From Prostheceraeus crozeri (taxonomy: Eukaryota > Platyhelminthes > Polycladida > Euryleptidae): DNA of 64,000 nucleotides. Below, piece by piece: positions 15,101 to 30,100 of the stretch. The translations under genes and the position numbers were made by a program. The stretch lies in contig CAJQUW010015612.1 of assembly GCA_907163375.1 (NCBI GenBank), forward strand, positions 124,101 through 188,100, given 5' to 3'. The first letter of the stretch is position 1. Every line of letters begins with the position of its first letter. The notes beneath the pieces were generated by a model that saw only the letters and a program-made list of their open reading frames with translations, did not search any database and was not told the DNA's origin.

Positions 15101-18100
15101 CTTGAATCAGTCGATATCCATTTGATTTGGCCTTTGATTCAATGCATGTGCAGTATTCGAACAAGAGAACAGGGATCTGTCTGATCGCTAATCACTACTC
15201 AGATATTCCTACTCGGTTGAGACCATTCTGCAAGAAATGTGCGACAGATTTTTTGATTTTCGTTGAAGTTTGAAAGTCAACCATTTGTTATCTTGCAATA
15301 GAGGTTGCTGTAGGCATCTTACTATTCCAATTGAAATCTCGATTTTAGACGTGTTAGAGGCGTCACTTGGTGGGTATTTCAGTTCGCCTGTGACAAATCG
15401 TCCTCTTCCTCACTTGGAATACAAGAGTTTTACTGGTCTTCTCTCGCTCCACCGGAAGGAGCTGGTTCTCGTTCGACTTTCCATTGCTTCTAGCTAGATA
15501 GAATATTTTTGGATATTCAAGCACAAGCATTTCGACAGGATCATCATCAGAAATATTCTCCCTTCAACAAATGTTGCAGATAATCGGATGTCAGACCGAG
15601 ATCATGCATTGCACGAGTACTACTAGTATTGCTTGATGTCATTCAGATGGTGGGCGAGTTTGACATTTCACTGGATCTGTGCACATTCCCTGATGGCAAT
15701 ATTCCTCTAAGTTCAAGTTTAATAAGACTAGACAAATTCAAACTCCATGTCATGTTTTCCCGTTGTGAAACCTATTGTGATTTTTTCTACAAGGAGTATA
15801 CCTCTAGCATCCCCTAAGGATCGATTGCCAGCGTCTGAGTGTTCTAGTGTGATTTACAAGCATGTTTGTAACTGTGGAGTCAGTTACATTGGAAGAACTC
15901 GCAGGCGTCTGGCAACTCGTATCTCTGAGCATGTTCCTGCTTGGCTTGCTGCAGGTAAGAATTGTAAAGTTGTGACAGCAGCATAGAAATAGATAACAAT
16001 GAAATATCTAGAACGGAAATGAAGATTCATGCAATACACAATAGTGGCACAAAAATCGCACGCCTTTTCAGTTAGATACACTTGTCAACGGCTGAATCAT
16101 TGGTTTAGAATCAGTCACATGTGCAATTCTAAGCTTTTCATTGGTGGTTCATGCCCCAACTTAGTTCCCCCGGATGTGCCGCGACCTTGAGTCAATTTCC
16201 ATTCTAGTCAACTTCAGATAAACAATCTATTTCTATGGACAGCAGTAACAAGGCACATTGTCAGCTGTTCACAGTCACGTGACTCGGATCAGCGTGCTAA
16301 TTTTAGTGTCGTCACTCGTGCACGATCGAGTATCATGTTGTCAGTGTTGGAGGCTCTGTACATCAGGTTCTACAAGCCAATCCTGTGTAGTCAGAAAGAT
16401 TTTGTGTTGCAGTTGGCTCTGCCATGGTAATTTGAATTGTAATCGCTGTTACACCACAATTTAGTCATGTCCAGAAAATTGTTACTTCCTGGGTCAGCCT
16501 TGAAAAGACCATGTGACAGATAACTCGGATGGTTTTACTTTGACTTCAATAAATAACTCCGCTGCCATTGGCCTTAAATTTTCTCTTCAAGTTAACTTCA
16601 CGATACAAATGTTTCTCGTAAATTCAAATTCAGTAATTTTTATCTAATTCAAGGCATTCAGATTCACAAATGATTTTCAAAGCGTTGAATTGAACTTTTT
16701 GTCATTCTCAACAAGGCATTTAGGATGTGGACACCAGTTGCTGTTGCCATATTCTAGTACAGGTTTTATGTGTGTTTTGTGCAACTTAATGAGTAAATGA
16801 TCTCCACAGTGATATGGCCTTTTGATCATAAACCCTTAAGTCACGCGAAAGCTCTTTCTTTTTGTACTTTTATTATTACTCAAATTTCGTCTAACTTGCT
16901 TGAAAGAATTGAGTATTCTTACACTGCCTTCTACATTTTTACATGCAGAATGGACAAGTTGAGATGAAATATTAAAATTGGTACATCCCGGGATGCGACT
17001 TTTTCTTCATTCAAAGGAATTCCTTCAACGCCGCCACTTATCACAACTTCTTTAAGCTACAAGGTGACTTCTCTTGCATGAGATTCATCTTTTGCAATAA
17101 GTATTTATGTATGTTAGAGGATGTTACCTGGAGCGTCTTTAAAGTAAAAAAAAATGTTCTTGAATGAGAAGACCTATATATGCTGTGTATATACTAAAAT
17201 TGAGCATTGGCATGAATTGACTGCGACGTTGTTTTGACTTATTCTATAAATATGAAATTATGATTCTCAAAACGAAAGGGGTACGGTGAAAGCGGCGCCC
17301 TCTCTCAACTTGCCTTCGGCGTTGTTTGATCGGAAATCACATCCCTAAATATCTGATCATTTATTTGATTATACCACTCATCTTCGGAGGTCAATAATGC
17401 TTTTCCAATGGAGACTCCTATTGATGTGCTCAAATGTACTCTTCCGATTTTGATGCAAAAGCGTGTTTCCATAAGATGACAATGACACGATATTAAGCCC
17501 TTCTTTCTTCCTTGCATTTGAATCCAATGTGTCTGATAGTGTTTATTCAGTTTCCCAGGATTATGTATATCTGTATGAAAAAGTGATGTGCAGCTTTCAC
17601 TGATCTTCTCAATGAATATCTTTCATGCGGCATCGATTGTCATTTTCAGAACATCCTCGTCATTTCGCTAATGTGGTTTGGTCTTTTACACGTACAAACA
17701 TTTGTAGCCGAGAGAATATAGTAATTATTCTTGCAATGCCTCTGATATTAGTTACGGAATATTCAATCAAGTTAAAAGCATTATCTGCTTCTTTTTATAA
17801 TGCTAGAGTTTTCATACATGACGTCAGTTTGTGAAATTGTGCATTGCATCTGCTCGGCAAATTCATCCAGATAATATCTTCATTTAGCATAAATGATGAT
17901 GCGCATGCGTAAATGAGTCGGAACATTTATTGTTCAAAAATGAGTTTAGATGAGAGAGGACTTGAGCTATTTCGGCTTGAAATTCCTTGGCATCTGAAGA
18001 TGCTGCACTTTGTCCTACAGCAGTGCGTTAATGCGGCTCGGTAAAGTTCGGACTAGCTGAAAACTGAATGGATGAACAAGTTTCAGATGGACTTGACAAC

Positions 18101-21100
18101 AGGCTAATCAGCGGTTATTCATCTCAGTTTCGTCGTGTGTCTCGTCATAAGATTTCGGAGTTTCAATTCGCTGGAACAGGTTGATATGCAAATTATTTAC
18201 ATACCGAAACTGTTCATGGGTGTCGGGGGGGGGGGTTTGATTTTCAATAATCCATGAAAGTATCATGACAAGTATACGAACTGATGGGGAATCACGAAGA
18301 CGCGCTCTCATGGTTGTTGCCAACCGTCAGGGCAAGTAGTCGTACCTTAACATTTAGGTGTACTTACTTGATATTGTGCTTCATTTTCTCAACCTCGCAT
18401 TCTTTACGATGTGTCGGGAGTAGTAATACCTCTTAATTGAAAAGGTTAATAATTGAAGAATTCATTTAATATTTATTAATGTTTCATTTATTTTTTGACG
18501 AATTATGAAATTTTGTACACAACAATGAGTTAGTATAAATAGGAACATGACTCATTTTTCCATCAGCATTAACAGCAAATTTGATGCAAAAATTTTGAAT
18601 TTCAAGTATTGTGTTAAAGATATGTTCCCAAAAATAATTTTAGCTGTCAAATTAAGTGAGCTCGTGCCACTCCAGTGTAAAAATAGATAAAAAGAGGATA
18701 GAGAAGTGGCAAGAAGGACAGCAACATAGTGACATGACAGTAAGATAAAAATGCACGATGCGTGTGGTCAGTCAATTTCATGCAGCATTGAATTGCTGCG
18801 TATCTTCAGAAATTATTTCTGAAAGCGGAGCAGTGTCATGTGAATATATCGGAAATGTGCTTATGTCGCGTTATGACAATTGTGTGTCGGCTGTCCTAGC
18901 AAATAGATAAAAAAGGAAACATATGTGACCTAAATTAATAGAATCCGACTCGTATTCTTTCTATTTCTAGACAAGCAGTTTCCTTTTTGAAAGGATTCTA
19001 CAATGCGTTTTTATATTGTCCTCCTTTGTTCATGAAGAAATGCTCATCAAATTCATTGACTGCACTTTTGTACTCAAAAGTAACTACTCAAGGAACAATT
19101 CAAATTCATAATATTGTCTGCTATTAAATGGTACTGCACTTTGAATAAATTGTGAAAGTGTACGGTTCGAAAAACAATGCAGTAAAAACTATTCTCAAGT
19201 GAAATTCTGGGAAACAGAATTCTGTGAACATGTGAATTTATCAGTTTTTAAGGAAAATGTGTTTTTGTGGAGTTTTAACGCCATTGTGATTTGAATGGAT
19301 TCGAAAGATTTCGCATCTCCATCCGCAGCAATCAAATCCACGACAACTCTTCCGTTTTCAGTGCCAAATCCATTTCATTGATTTATCATTTGATCGTATA
19401 TCAATTATTTGCTAAATTGTTTGTTGAATTATTATAAAATGGAAAATATCGAGGATTTGGCTACTTGAAATGACAGAACCGTCGAATCTACGTCATCGCC
19501 TTATGTAATGAAAGGGAATTGTTTCATTTGGTTGATCTTTGTTTTTTAAGAGCGAATTCTCGTGTGGGAAGTTGTATAATTTCGCTTAACGTTGAACTCA
19601 GTTAAATTTGCACCATTCATAACAACAATACTAACACTGGATAGATGGAGAAACGGGAAACGCTATTGTGGCGGCAGATGTTTCATTCTCTTTCTCATGA
19701 ATTGCAAAATTGGATAATTCTCATGTATGAGTTTTTGTTTCATCATAATAGGATAATTCTAGTATATTACCAATTATGAAGAGTCTTCACGATTTGATTA
19801 GATGAAATGGTTACATGACGTTTGTTATCATTTTGAAAATCTTCTTAATTGTTTATGTACAATACACGTACGAGTACATAATTAATTGATTCGATTTCCA
19901 TTTTTATTAGTAAGTGTTTTCAATGGTTCTCATAAGAGCATCTTGTTTGATTTTTTAAATCTCTGAATACGATGTTACCTGCGTACTCATTTTCACACAG
20001 ATTTCTCTCCAATCACATGGGATCTATCGGAATTATCTAACTGTTGATTATTAGAAGTTGCATTCTTAGTGAACTGCAGGGGTGGGCCGATGTGACAAAA
20101 CGTGACAATATGTGACAAATTTTCATCTCAAAATAAAATGTGACAAAATGTGTGTTTTTCGCTGTCTCTGTGACGAAATGTGACAAATTCACGGAAAAAT
20201 ATTCTGACAAGTTATGAACAATGTCACAGAGGAGCATTAACTTCGTTTAAATGAAATAACGATCACCTTTTCCAGTAGGTCTTTATTCTAATGTTCCTAC
20301 ATTCTTTGATGATAATTTGTATTAGGGATATGCAAGATTGATATTCCCCCTTTCTTGCTCCAAGTAGCAACTTGTACTTGCCAGGCAAGTCGTGCTGTTA
20401 TTTGGCCTACTTTTTAAAGTTGACTTCGAGATGCTATGTGATAGCCCAATTGTAACATTCATTGTATGTGGCCATATGTCTCTTGATTGTCATGTCCAGA
20501 TCGTAGGAGTCACTGTGAATGTATACTTCCTATAATTCACGCGCATGTATTTATATTTACCACTGATCTGAATACAGAACAAAAGTAACAGTAATCGCTA
20601 TAAAACTGAGTGTCATTTATTCACTGAAAACGAAGTTTTCCTCTTTTGTGCAAAATGATATGGTCTGTGAATTCACATTGTTTATTATGCAATCATATTT
20701 GCCATTAGTAATGAATCATAAATAAATTCGAGACTATAAAAAGAATCAATTGTAAAGACTACAAGGTTTGAGTGCAATCTTTTCACTTTAAACAAAGTTA
20801 AATGTGTCCCAGTTTTGCCCATGTTATGTTTCGTTATTACACCAAATCTCGAGGAAAATGTTGTACACCTTCAATGGCAATTCTCCATGGGAATGAAATG
20901 ATGGTTTAACATCGCTACTCCCCATATTGAAGGGTAGGACGGTGCTGACGTAAGTCAGACTTTAATCTGGAGACTTGTGATTTTTTAGTCCGAATGCCCT
21001 TCCTCACTACTGCCAATGACACATTCATGGCTCGACCTCTGGACCGAAAGATCGTTAGGCCAAGCACTTAGCTACTGTGCCACGGAGACCACCTATATGG

Positions 21101-24100
21101 AACTATACAAATAATGATAATTAGTAATAATTAATAAATTAACGATTTTACGATTTTGTCCCGTTACAACCCCGTTTGATTTATATTATGAATATTACGC
21201 AAATGCTCTACTGAAAAAATCATGCTTTAGTGCAAAATTGATAACTGCCAATCTTCTGCGCACCGACATATGTCAAATTTTGGCCATGGGTATTCATCAA
21301 CATGTGACAAAATGTGACTTTTATGTCAATGAGCACGTGACAAAATGTGACATCTCGAATATCAAGATGTGACAAAATGTGTCAGAGATAAAAACATGGC
21401 GGCTCACCCCTGGAACTGCTCCCTTATATTTCTCTTTGCAGCGCTATTTCATCTATATATACGAGAAAGTTAATGGTGTCGAAAATTCATTTGATATTGA
21501 GGATTATATGAATTGTGAAGCAAACAATTAAATCTTAAGTATCATAGGAAATAATGAATAGCTGTGATTGTAAAATTCAGAATTGCTCCTACCTGTCTGC
21601 TTCGTTGTGCCCTTTTGTAAAAAAGGGCAAGTAGTACATGTAATTTTCAAATTCTTTGCACTTAGGTAGGTAAAGCTTTATCGACTGCAACGATTATTAT
21701 CTTTGTGAATGCATTACTTCTGCTGTATTTAATGATGTGAATGAATACGTTGTTTGTAGATCCAACATCTGTTGAAGTAATCTTCTACACACTCCGTAAG
21801 CGAGATTTTGAATAGCTCATAGGGGGGGATTTGATCAACTTTCTCCAGAGTTTTCCCATTCACCCAACTTTTCCCTATGTTTACGTCTTTCATTCATGAG
21901 AGAGTACTTCTCACGAAAAATTCTCGAAATTGACTTTTTGATCTACACTTATGCTTCTTATGTAGGATTCCTACTGTCACGGAATGTATCTGAATGTTCC
22001 GGATTTTTTCTCATTGAAGAGCTTTAGATTTCTGATTATTAAAGTTGGGCATAACTAATCTATTTCTATTAGAGAGAGAGCAAGGATTTATTTCAAATGT
22101 ATTTCGAATGAATGAAAAAGTGATACACAAATTAGGTGAAGATTGAACCATAGAGTAAGTATATAGTTGGTAGAGTGTCGACTCAAAAAAGTATTTGTAT
22201 ACGGTGAAAATTTTTATATGAATAGATTCAGTTTCTTTGCGGAGGTAACGCTTCTGCGATCCAAAAAATTGTTTGAGCAGTTTTTTAAAAATCTATTTTT
22301 TTCAAATTATTCCTGTATTTATATACTACCGAGAGAAAGCCACTTTATAAGTAGTATGAAGCAAGTTGTACCTAAGTTGGATATCAAAAAGAATGAATAT
22401 CTGCTAACAAGCATCTTAATGAAGCGGAAATTATAAGTTGATTATCAGAGGAAGTTTGTGAATTGCATTAAAGTCTTCATGAAAACGTCGAGATCTTATT
22501 TTGCTTTCTTGGCTGCAATTTCAATTTTTTTAATTCCGTTTTCATCGGTATGATTTTAAGATTCACTCAAATTTGAAAAGTAATATGGACCCATTGATAT
22601 CTTTAAAAGTTGATTATGATAAGTTTCTTTGATTATGATGTTTTGCCCTTTCAGTGGCAGATAGCTTGTGAGATGATCACGCTTAAGAAAATGATCTTAT
22701 TGATCAGGCTAAGCATTAAAGTGATAGCAACCCATCGAAATGCTTTTAGCAAACTATGTTACCTCTCCAATGTTGACATGAGACGGGGATTTTTAAAAAT
22801 GCTATTATTCCCTCTGTTTTGCTATCTTGATCAGTCAAATCAGTGTAAATTTCTCCAAGAGTGTAAAAATTTGCATATCTCACTTGTGGTTGTGGTTCTC
22901 ATTCGAATTTATTTAATAAAATCGAAACTGTATGCTCAGAAAGGATTTGATTAATGTTGAGTTGCTGCTCTACCTAATATACTTACTGTATGGATTGAAC
23001 AGTATGTGGTGAAAATAAAGAAATCAGTTATCAAATTGCCTTTGCGGAAATGATGACATATACTTAATTAATGAGTTAATTCGTCGCGAAGTATTCGTGA
23101 GCGTTACGAAGAGTTGTTAGGAAGAGGCTATATATTATTCTGAAGTCCATCTTTCAACAACTATGGATAGCAATTTGATATAACGCTTATTTCATCTCAT
23201 TATTAATTATATCAGATCCATTGCTTTCTCTCACGGCACCTCCGATCTCAGCATCTTACTAAGTACATGAAACTGACTCTACGTCTTCTGCGTATAGTCA
23301 TAGAACAGTTAATCGATTCTTCAGGGTCGGCTGGTATGGCTTCCACACCTACCTCCATGTAGACAGGTTCAAGTAGCGAATTTCATTCTTACCGAGATTG
23401 CTTAGAAGCAGACTGGTGATGTCTGCAGGTGGCCTAACACTCTTAGATTCCAATGACTGATCAAAATAGCATTTTGTGAAGTTTACAGCTTCGGACTACA
23501 GAGCATGTCTTTTCTTCTCTCCCTTCTTATTGATGAACCTGTTTCAGCTCAATATTTCGTCTATAAGACCCACCTCAGTCGAAATGAATGAAAAGCTAAC
23601 CAAGTATTTCAAAGAAATGACAGAAGCAATGTTATGATTTACTTAAGCTATCGATCGTTTATTCAGAGTTGTTTCAATAATAAGTTGTTGTCGAAGTTGG
23701 GTTGTCGTTTACGTCACTTCAAATCACTGATGTCAAGCAGCTCGTATAACAAATAGCTGCAACTACCATTTCCTAATTTCTTGCTGTCAAATATTGATTC
23801 ATAATTGAAAAAGTTTACACACGAATCCTGTGGACTACGGCAAAATTATGCCTCATTAATGATATTTCTCGGCAGACATATGGCTAATCCTGTTACAACT
23901 CTGAATTGAAATTGGTGGAAATCGATTTGCAGTCTGAAATATAACGCTTTCTGCTGTCATAATCATGTGGCACTACATCATAGGAGAAGCCATATTTGGC
24001 GAAATATATCTCAGCTCGAATTTATAATACCTTGTGTGATTCAGACAGGGCCAAAGTGCGTGACATGCGTCGACCAGCTCTTGGTTGGTGTATTTTGCCA

Positions 24101-27100
24101 CGATGTTTTTCCGATGCTGTAAGCGTTGTATAAATTTTGTTGCTTGCTCACCTTACTCACCTTGGCCGGGCTCGATCCAGTTTCAGCCTCCCGGATGATC
24201 GGGTAGCACGGGGTGGCCCCTCAGTCCGTTGCTTCCACATGGCTCGGTCGGAGGCCATGTCTTCGGTTATCGATCTGACCTTCATTCCACTCTTTATCAC
24301 AGTTCTCCAACTTGTTCTCGGTCTTCCCTTTCTTCTGTCGACAGGTTCTTGTTTCCATGCTGTTTTGCAGATGTTATCCTCTGGTCTTCTGAGCAGATGT
24401 CCGAACCATCTCCATCGGCGAGTCTCAATTTCTTTGCTTATTGGGGGTACTTTAAGCATACGACGGATCTTATCGTTTCTTATTTTAGCCTTCTTCGTCT
24501 TCCCCATTGGCCACCTCAGCATCCTCATCTCTGATACCTCCATCGCAATAAGGTCAGCTTTCTTTGGGGCCCAGAGCTCAGCATGGTACAGCATTGCGGA
24601 TCGGACCACTGTGTGGAAAACCTTGCCCTTGAGTCGTAGAGGCAACTTTTTGTCGCACAGGACACCAGACGTAGCTCTCCAGTTCTTCCAACCTGCTTGT
24701 GTTTTCGCCTTCATGTCCCTCCTTGATGTGCCTTTGTCATCCAAGACAGTACCGATGTATTTAAAAGCATCAAAAGTCGGGATTTCGGTGCCTTGCAGAT
24801 GGATGCGCTCACTTTCTTTCGTGCTGAGGTACACCGTCTTAGTTCTGCTGAGTCGCAAACCATGGGATTCGAGGGCTTCTCGCCATTTTTCCAGGCGCGC
24901 TTGGACCTTCTCCTTTGTGTCTCCTGATATTACCAGATCGTCGGCAAACAGTAGTTCCAGTGTGTCATTTTCTCCATTCCCTCTGATCGACTTTGGTATC
25001 TCATCTAACAGCAGGATAAAGAAGTAGGGGCTTAGAGCAGAGCCTTGATATAGACCTACCGAGACGTTGAAGCGGTCAGTATCACCGTGTTTTGATCTTA
25101 CTGCTATCTTGCTGTCACTATACATGTCTTGTATCAACTGGACGTATGTTTCAGGCACACTTCTTTTCCTGAGAATATAGGGGATGTACTCCCTCGGTAC
25201 TGTGTCATACGCCTTCTCCAGGTCGACGAACACCGCTCTAAAGTCTTTCTGTTCCATGAGGGCATCCTCTAACCTCATTCTGAGGGTGAAGGTAGGTTCA
25301 GTGGTTGAGACACTCGGCATAAATCCGAACTGGTTTCTATCAATAGTTGTTATCTGTCTTAATCTGTCGCAGATGATTCGCTCCAGCAACTTAAGACCGT
25401 GACACAATATTTATACCTCTGTAATTGCTGCATTCTCTGTGATCCCCCTTTTTCTTGTAAATCGGACCAGTGTACCCTCTCTCCATCTCTCCGGTATCTT
25501 GGCGGAGGCTAAGATTGAATTAAACACATTGACGATCTCATCTGTTTTCTTAGCAGCGCGCAAAGCTTCGGTAGGCAAGTCGTCTCTCCCAACAGCCTTG
25601 TTATTGGCCATCTTCGATAGCTGATGATCCACTTCCGCAGGAGTGATTTGGGGGATTGCCACATCTTTTCAAGGTGCCATACCGCAGTTGGCGTGAGGTC
25701 TCTCTTCGTTGAGAGATAATTTGTATAAATTTTGTTGCTAAAGTTAAATAATGTGCATCTTCTGTTATTCTGTTTTTTTCATTAACAGTTTGGATTGTGT
25801 GAGCATGGCGTGAAGCATGCGTCACACTGTACAAGTTCGGCGCTTTTCTTGCCACAATGCTTAGATAATGCAGTCGAAGTGCATTCGAAAGGCGCATGTT
25901 AATAGATTTAGTGGTGAATAATTAATGTGAATTCATTTTGCACCTATTTGGCAATTCGAAATGCTAATTTACACCTCAATCTTTGTCCGGCCATGTGTTG
26001 GGTATGAAAACCGTCAAATTGTTTTTTTTACAAAATCTGAAGATACGTGAAAGAAAAAAGCGTGCAAACGAACTTGTTGCTTACCTCTACTAGGCAACAA
26101 TGACATCCTATTTTTATTCTTACCGTTTGGGTGTAGCAACATTAGAGCTGGCGTTCTCCGTGTCGGAAAGATTAAAATGTCGCTACAATATTTATTTGCT
26201 TTCTACTTTGAAACTTTTGCTTCACAAAATGTTTTACTTAAAGAGTCATAAAAGTTATCTAAACTTTCATTTATTGAAATGAACTTGTGATAAGTTCCAA
26301 AAACAAATATTTCACCAATACGTCTATTAATATCTTCTATTTATCAGTATAAACCAGCATTTCACTTATTGATGCTTTTTTATTGGTAGCTCAGTCACGA
26401 AGATGGCAAATTACCTGTGAATCTAGAAAGTTGTAGGTCTTCGGAAAGAAATATGTACGACTAATAATACAAATCGTGAATTAGATAACCGACACTTCGT
26501 AATAAGAAGATTATTACTTGATGATTTCAATGAAAGAAGTAGTCATGAAAATCAATTTAGCTATTCATACAGCTGCCTTCCTTCTCCTAATTTTCTTGAT
26601 AAACTTGATGGCTGCTGAACCATTGAACTGACATAATACGATGATGTGTTTGATTTGGTTGTTAGGAGGGACGCATTATATTACAACTTCGTAATATTCT
26701 GCGTGGCAAACCTACCGCCAAATCACCATAGTGGTCTCTGTCTCACAGTAGTTCAGTGCTTTGCCTAGAGATCTCTTGATCTAGCGTTCGACCCCCAAAT
26801 GTGACATTGGAAGTGCATCCCGAAAGTGCCATAGCGCTTTAAGTATCTGACTAGTTCAGCACCGTCCCGGTCCCCAGTAAGGGGGACTAGTGACGCTCAA
26901 GCTTCACGCGGTATACTTTCTACCATCATTGTTGAAATAAAGAATGTGGAACCTAGTGTTCGATTGGATAGTAGCGGTTTATGCTATCTCATAGTGGTGG
27001 TCTTTTTACAGCCTTTTGCATGTTTCATAAAAACAAAAGTACTTCATTTTGTACTTGTAGAAATCAAATCTATTGTTGATAGAAATTGTACAATGTCATT

Positions 27101-30100
27101 GTGATTCATCATTTCAGTATTGCGGGGCTGTGGATGGGACTGTGTCAATTCCATAATTACGCAGAAATAGAGGTGAGGAATGTGGTTATTTGATTAATTT
27201 CTACAATTTGAGAATGTGTTGTCAATCGATCAAGTTGTAGCTATTTAGCGAGTTTCCTTCACTTCTTGAAAAAAATCAAGTTACTCTAGAAAACATGTTT
27301 TCATACTTTCATTAGTGAAATCGATTTGGGTTACCACCGCACAAACAAAATTTCGGAGATTAACTGTATGAGTTCTATGCTTTGAAATACACTTCTGAGT
27401 ATGGTAAAAGTCGTATAGAAATTTCCTGAATTTCGCAGGTCAATTTGCGAAAGCTAATGTGCTGTCATAATAATTTCCTTCGCCACTCAGATAATTGATG
27501 TTTTCAAACAAGATTTAGCATTGTCTAATCTTCAGTTAACGAGGACATATGTTTACATCTTTATCACTGAAATTTAGTGCTATCAAAATAATGGATGTGT
27601 GCGTGTCGCGCTATTGTCCAAAGCGAATGGAAGAATTCATGACACACCAGATTGTGCAGGCGGTGAACGTGTAAGACATATATTCGCAAGAACGATTTCT
27701 CAGTGCGATGCATTCGCGATAAGACCGACAGTGATGCTCATCAAACTTGCATTTCCTATAAAGATATTGGAAAGCATTCACTTATACTGGAACTGCTGGT
27801 GCATGATACAGAAGAAGAACAAGCACACTTGCCGCTAACAGCAACGAGTCGTCAATATTTAATTGGATAACTTTTAATTTCAATCAATTAATTGTACACA
27901 CAGTATTTCGCAATTCCAATTTTGCTTTTAGCTGCACAATTATTGCAATTTAATTGATTTTAATCAATTAATGCTCGTAACTGTGAGTAATTAGTCTATG
28001 TAGCAGATTGAAGAATGAACAAATACATGTGTGTTCAGTCCGTTGCTTTACTATCGCTGGATTTAGTTACGATGAACTGCGACAAAAATGTCGCTGTTGA
28101 ACAGATAGGAGCAACTCTCTCAAGGTATGAATGCTTGGTTGAAGGATTAAGTACCTTTCAATACTTTTGTCAATAATTTCGATTTTCCGCTATTTTTATA
28201 CTAGATGTTGATGTCTTCGAAAGGATTGGTAAATTCATAAGAATCGAGATATCCTATATTCTAAATCTCTAAATTAATTACTAAAACAGGATATTTGAAA
28301 TCTTAAACATGAATAATGTGCATTCAAAGACCTTCCTTTTTACCCAAACTTTCATAGTCTACATGCGATAATAGAAAAATATTAGTTCGTTCAAAGCGTG
28401 CAATTGCGAGTGCTACTGTGAAGTGCAAATTGCAAAATTGTGACAAAGCAATTACTTTTTATAGCCAGAAATCAATTTTTGATCAACCCTGTTGACATAA
28501 GAATCCATGTAATATTTGATATCCTACATAATTCAATATCACCAAGACTGTAATTGTATTCGGCAAACTTCTCTTCCACATTTTGAAAAGACTAACCCGA
28601 CACAAGCATCAGCCTATATTACAACGCAAAATGTCAGTCAGCTACTTATAACAGTTTATGACCGTTTTTCCAATTTTCAAATCGAGCATTGGGCTATTCA
28701 CACACTTCGACCTCCTTGAATAGCCTTGATTTCTGGTGTAACGGATCCTGGCGCTTTGCGATTTTCAATACCGAGTGTCTGATTTCTCTAGCAGTTTGTT
28801 CTTTATTTCCTCGATGGGTGCATGTCTTTGGATGTGTGGTGTTCTTATGAATATTTGTGTGAATCGGAATTGTTGCCATAGCACAGAATCTTAAGGCTGA
28901 TTTCCATTAAACTGTGCAGTTCGCTTCCATCTTCATCAGCGAACCTTCTGTAAGCGAAAGTTGAGTCATCAAGTTAACGATGTTTCTAAAACTAAACACT
29001 TGGGAGCGCCCACGAATGACAGACTTCGAAAAGAAATGCTTAGAAACCTTCAGTGAATCATTGATGTTTTCAATTGCAATGAATTTGTATACACTGTCAG
29101 ATCAGCAGAACTCACGGAAAGTACGAGTATAGCACAATAAACATGGCTGAAGGAGACATAGACTAGGGTTTTCAAATTTCTGACTTTTTCTGATCTCGGG
29201 ATTCCGGGATTGACCCCGGAATTGGCAAGCTTGATGCATTTACTGATAGTATTCTTATGCTAGCGTAGGCTGAACAATACTAGGCGTTGTTTTGAATTCT
29301 TTGACGAGCATTTTGAACGATACACTGTGCAATACAATTTATGATATCAGATAGACATGTGCCTAAATGTCCATGCCTTGATAATAAGTTTTCTTTTCAC
29401 ATGCAGGCAAGTCTGCGACTTTTGTGACGTCTGATAAAACTCCGATATTGTATAATAGTCGCTTCAAAAATTGATTAAACGTTGATTAGTACCTACGCTT
29501 GTATGCATAACGCTCTCTATTTTTATTTCTCTCGACTGCCTGAACATAGTATATTTTTTGGTATCAATGACAGGAGATAATTTTTTCCAATACTGCCATA
29601 GATGCGCCAAAACTAATTCTGGTATATATGATAAAAATGTGTGAATAAGTAATATACACCTACATGTCATTACACGACTACCGTGTCTGATGCAGTCTTG
29701 GTAGTTTAGGTCTAATATTGATAACGAAAAAGGAAAACGTTTCAAATATGACAATATATTGCCATTTGCAACAATGAATTGCGTTTGTCTTTATTGTTAC
29801 TTCCTTGTTACTCCATCTTCCTACAGCCAAACTGCCTATATTCAGATGTTAACGAATCCAGGGATTCTGAATCCCGTAAAAATGCGATAATTTGAGGATC
29901 CCGGGATTGAAGATCGTAGCATAGACGATAGCAACCGCGACCTGGATACGGAATTCCTAGTTGAATTAGAGCATGACAAGCCTCATTTGTGTAATCCAAA
30001 TTCACTGAATTGCAAGGATAATAGGTTCATCGATGTCGTGCATGCTAATTTTGCCTTCGGAATTCCATAATTGGCTTTGCGCAAAACCGTCTTTAGCAAC

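Larger units (their letters stand above)
6064..27117 (+). other. intron 3 (about 21 kb), transposon-bearing
   Basis: The GTAAGT donor pairs with ATTTCAG at 27111-27117. It contains three SINE copies (8263, 20925, 26729), two non-autonomous hAT elements (13482, about 20078), a Penelope-like remnant (15320), a truncated RTE-like retrotransposon (24145), a TA microsatellite (7023) and a short tandem repeat (11674). The stretches 6064-8262, 8358-13481, 16002-20070, 21420-24125 and 25740-26728 are AT-rich with nothing I can identify; their short open frames have no recognisable domain. Confidence 0.85.

Noticed and set aside
18222..18236. Poly-G run (others near 31085 and 60324)
   Set aside because: Simple homopolymers; too isolated to call a G-quadruplex element or regulatory site.
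24137..25027. Plus-strand open frame of 296 codons
   Set aside because: It is the antisense of the RTE-like reverse transcriptase, whose catalytic motifs are on the minus strand; no domain is visible in the plus reading.
29180..29910. GGGATTCCGGGATT-like sequence near 29200 and a partly inverted CCCGGGATT near 29900
   Set aside because: The matches are short and out of register, with no common tips or target duplication, so a transposon call is not justified.
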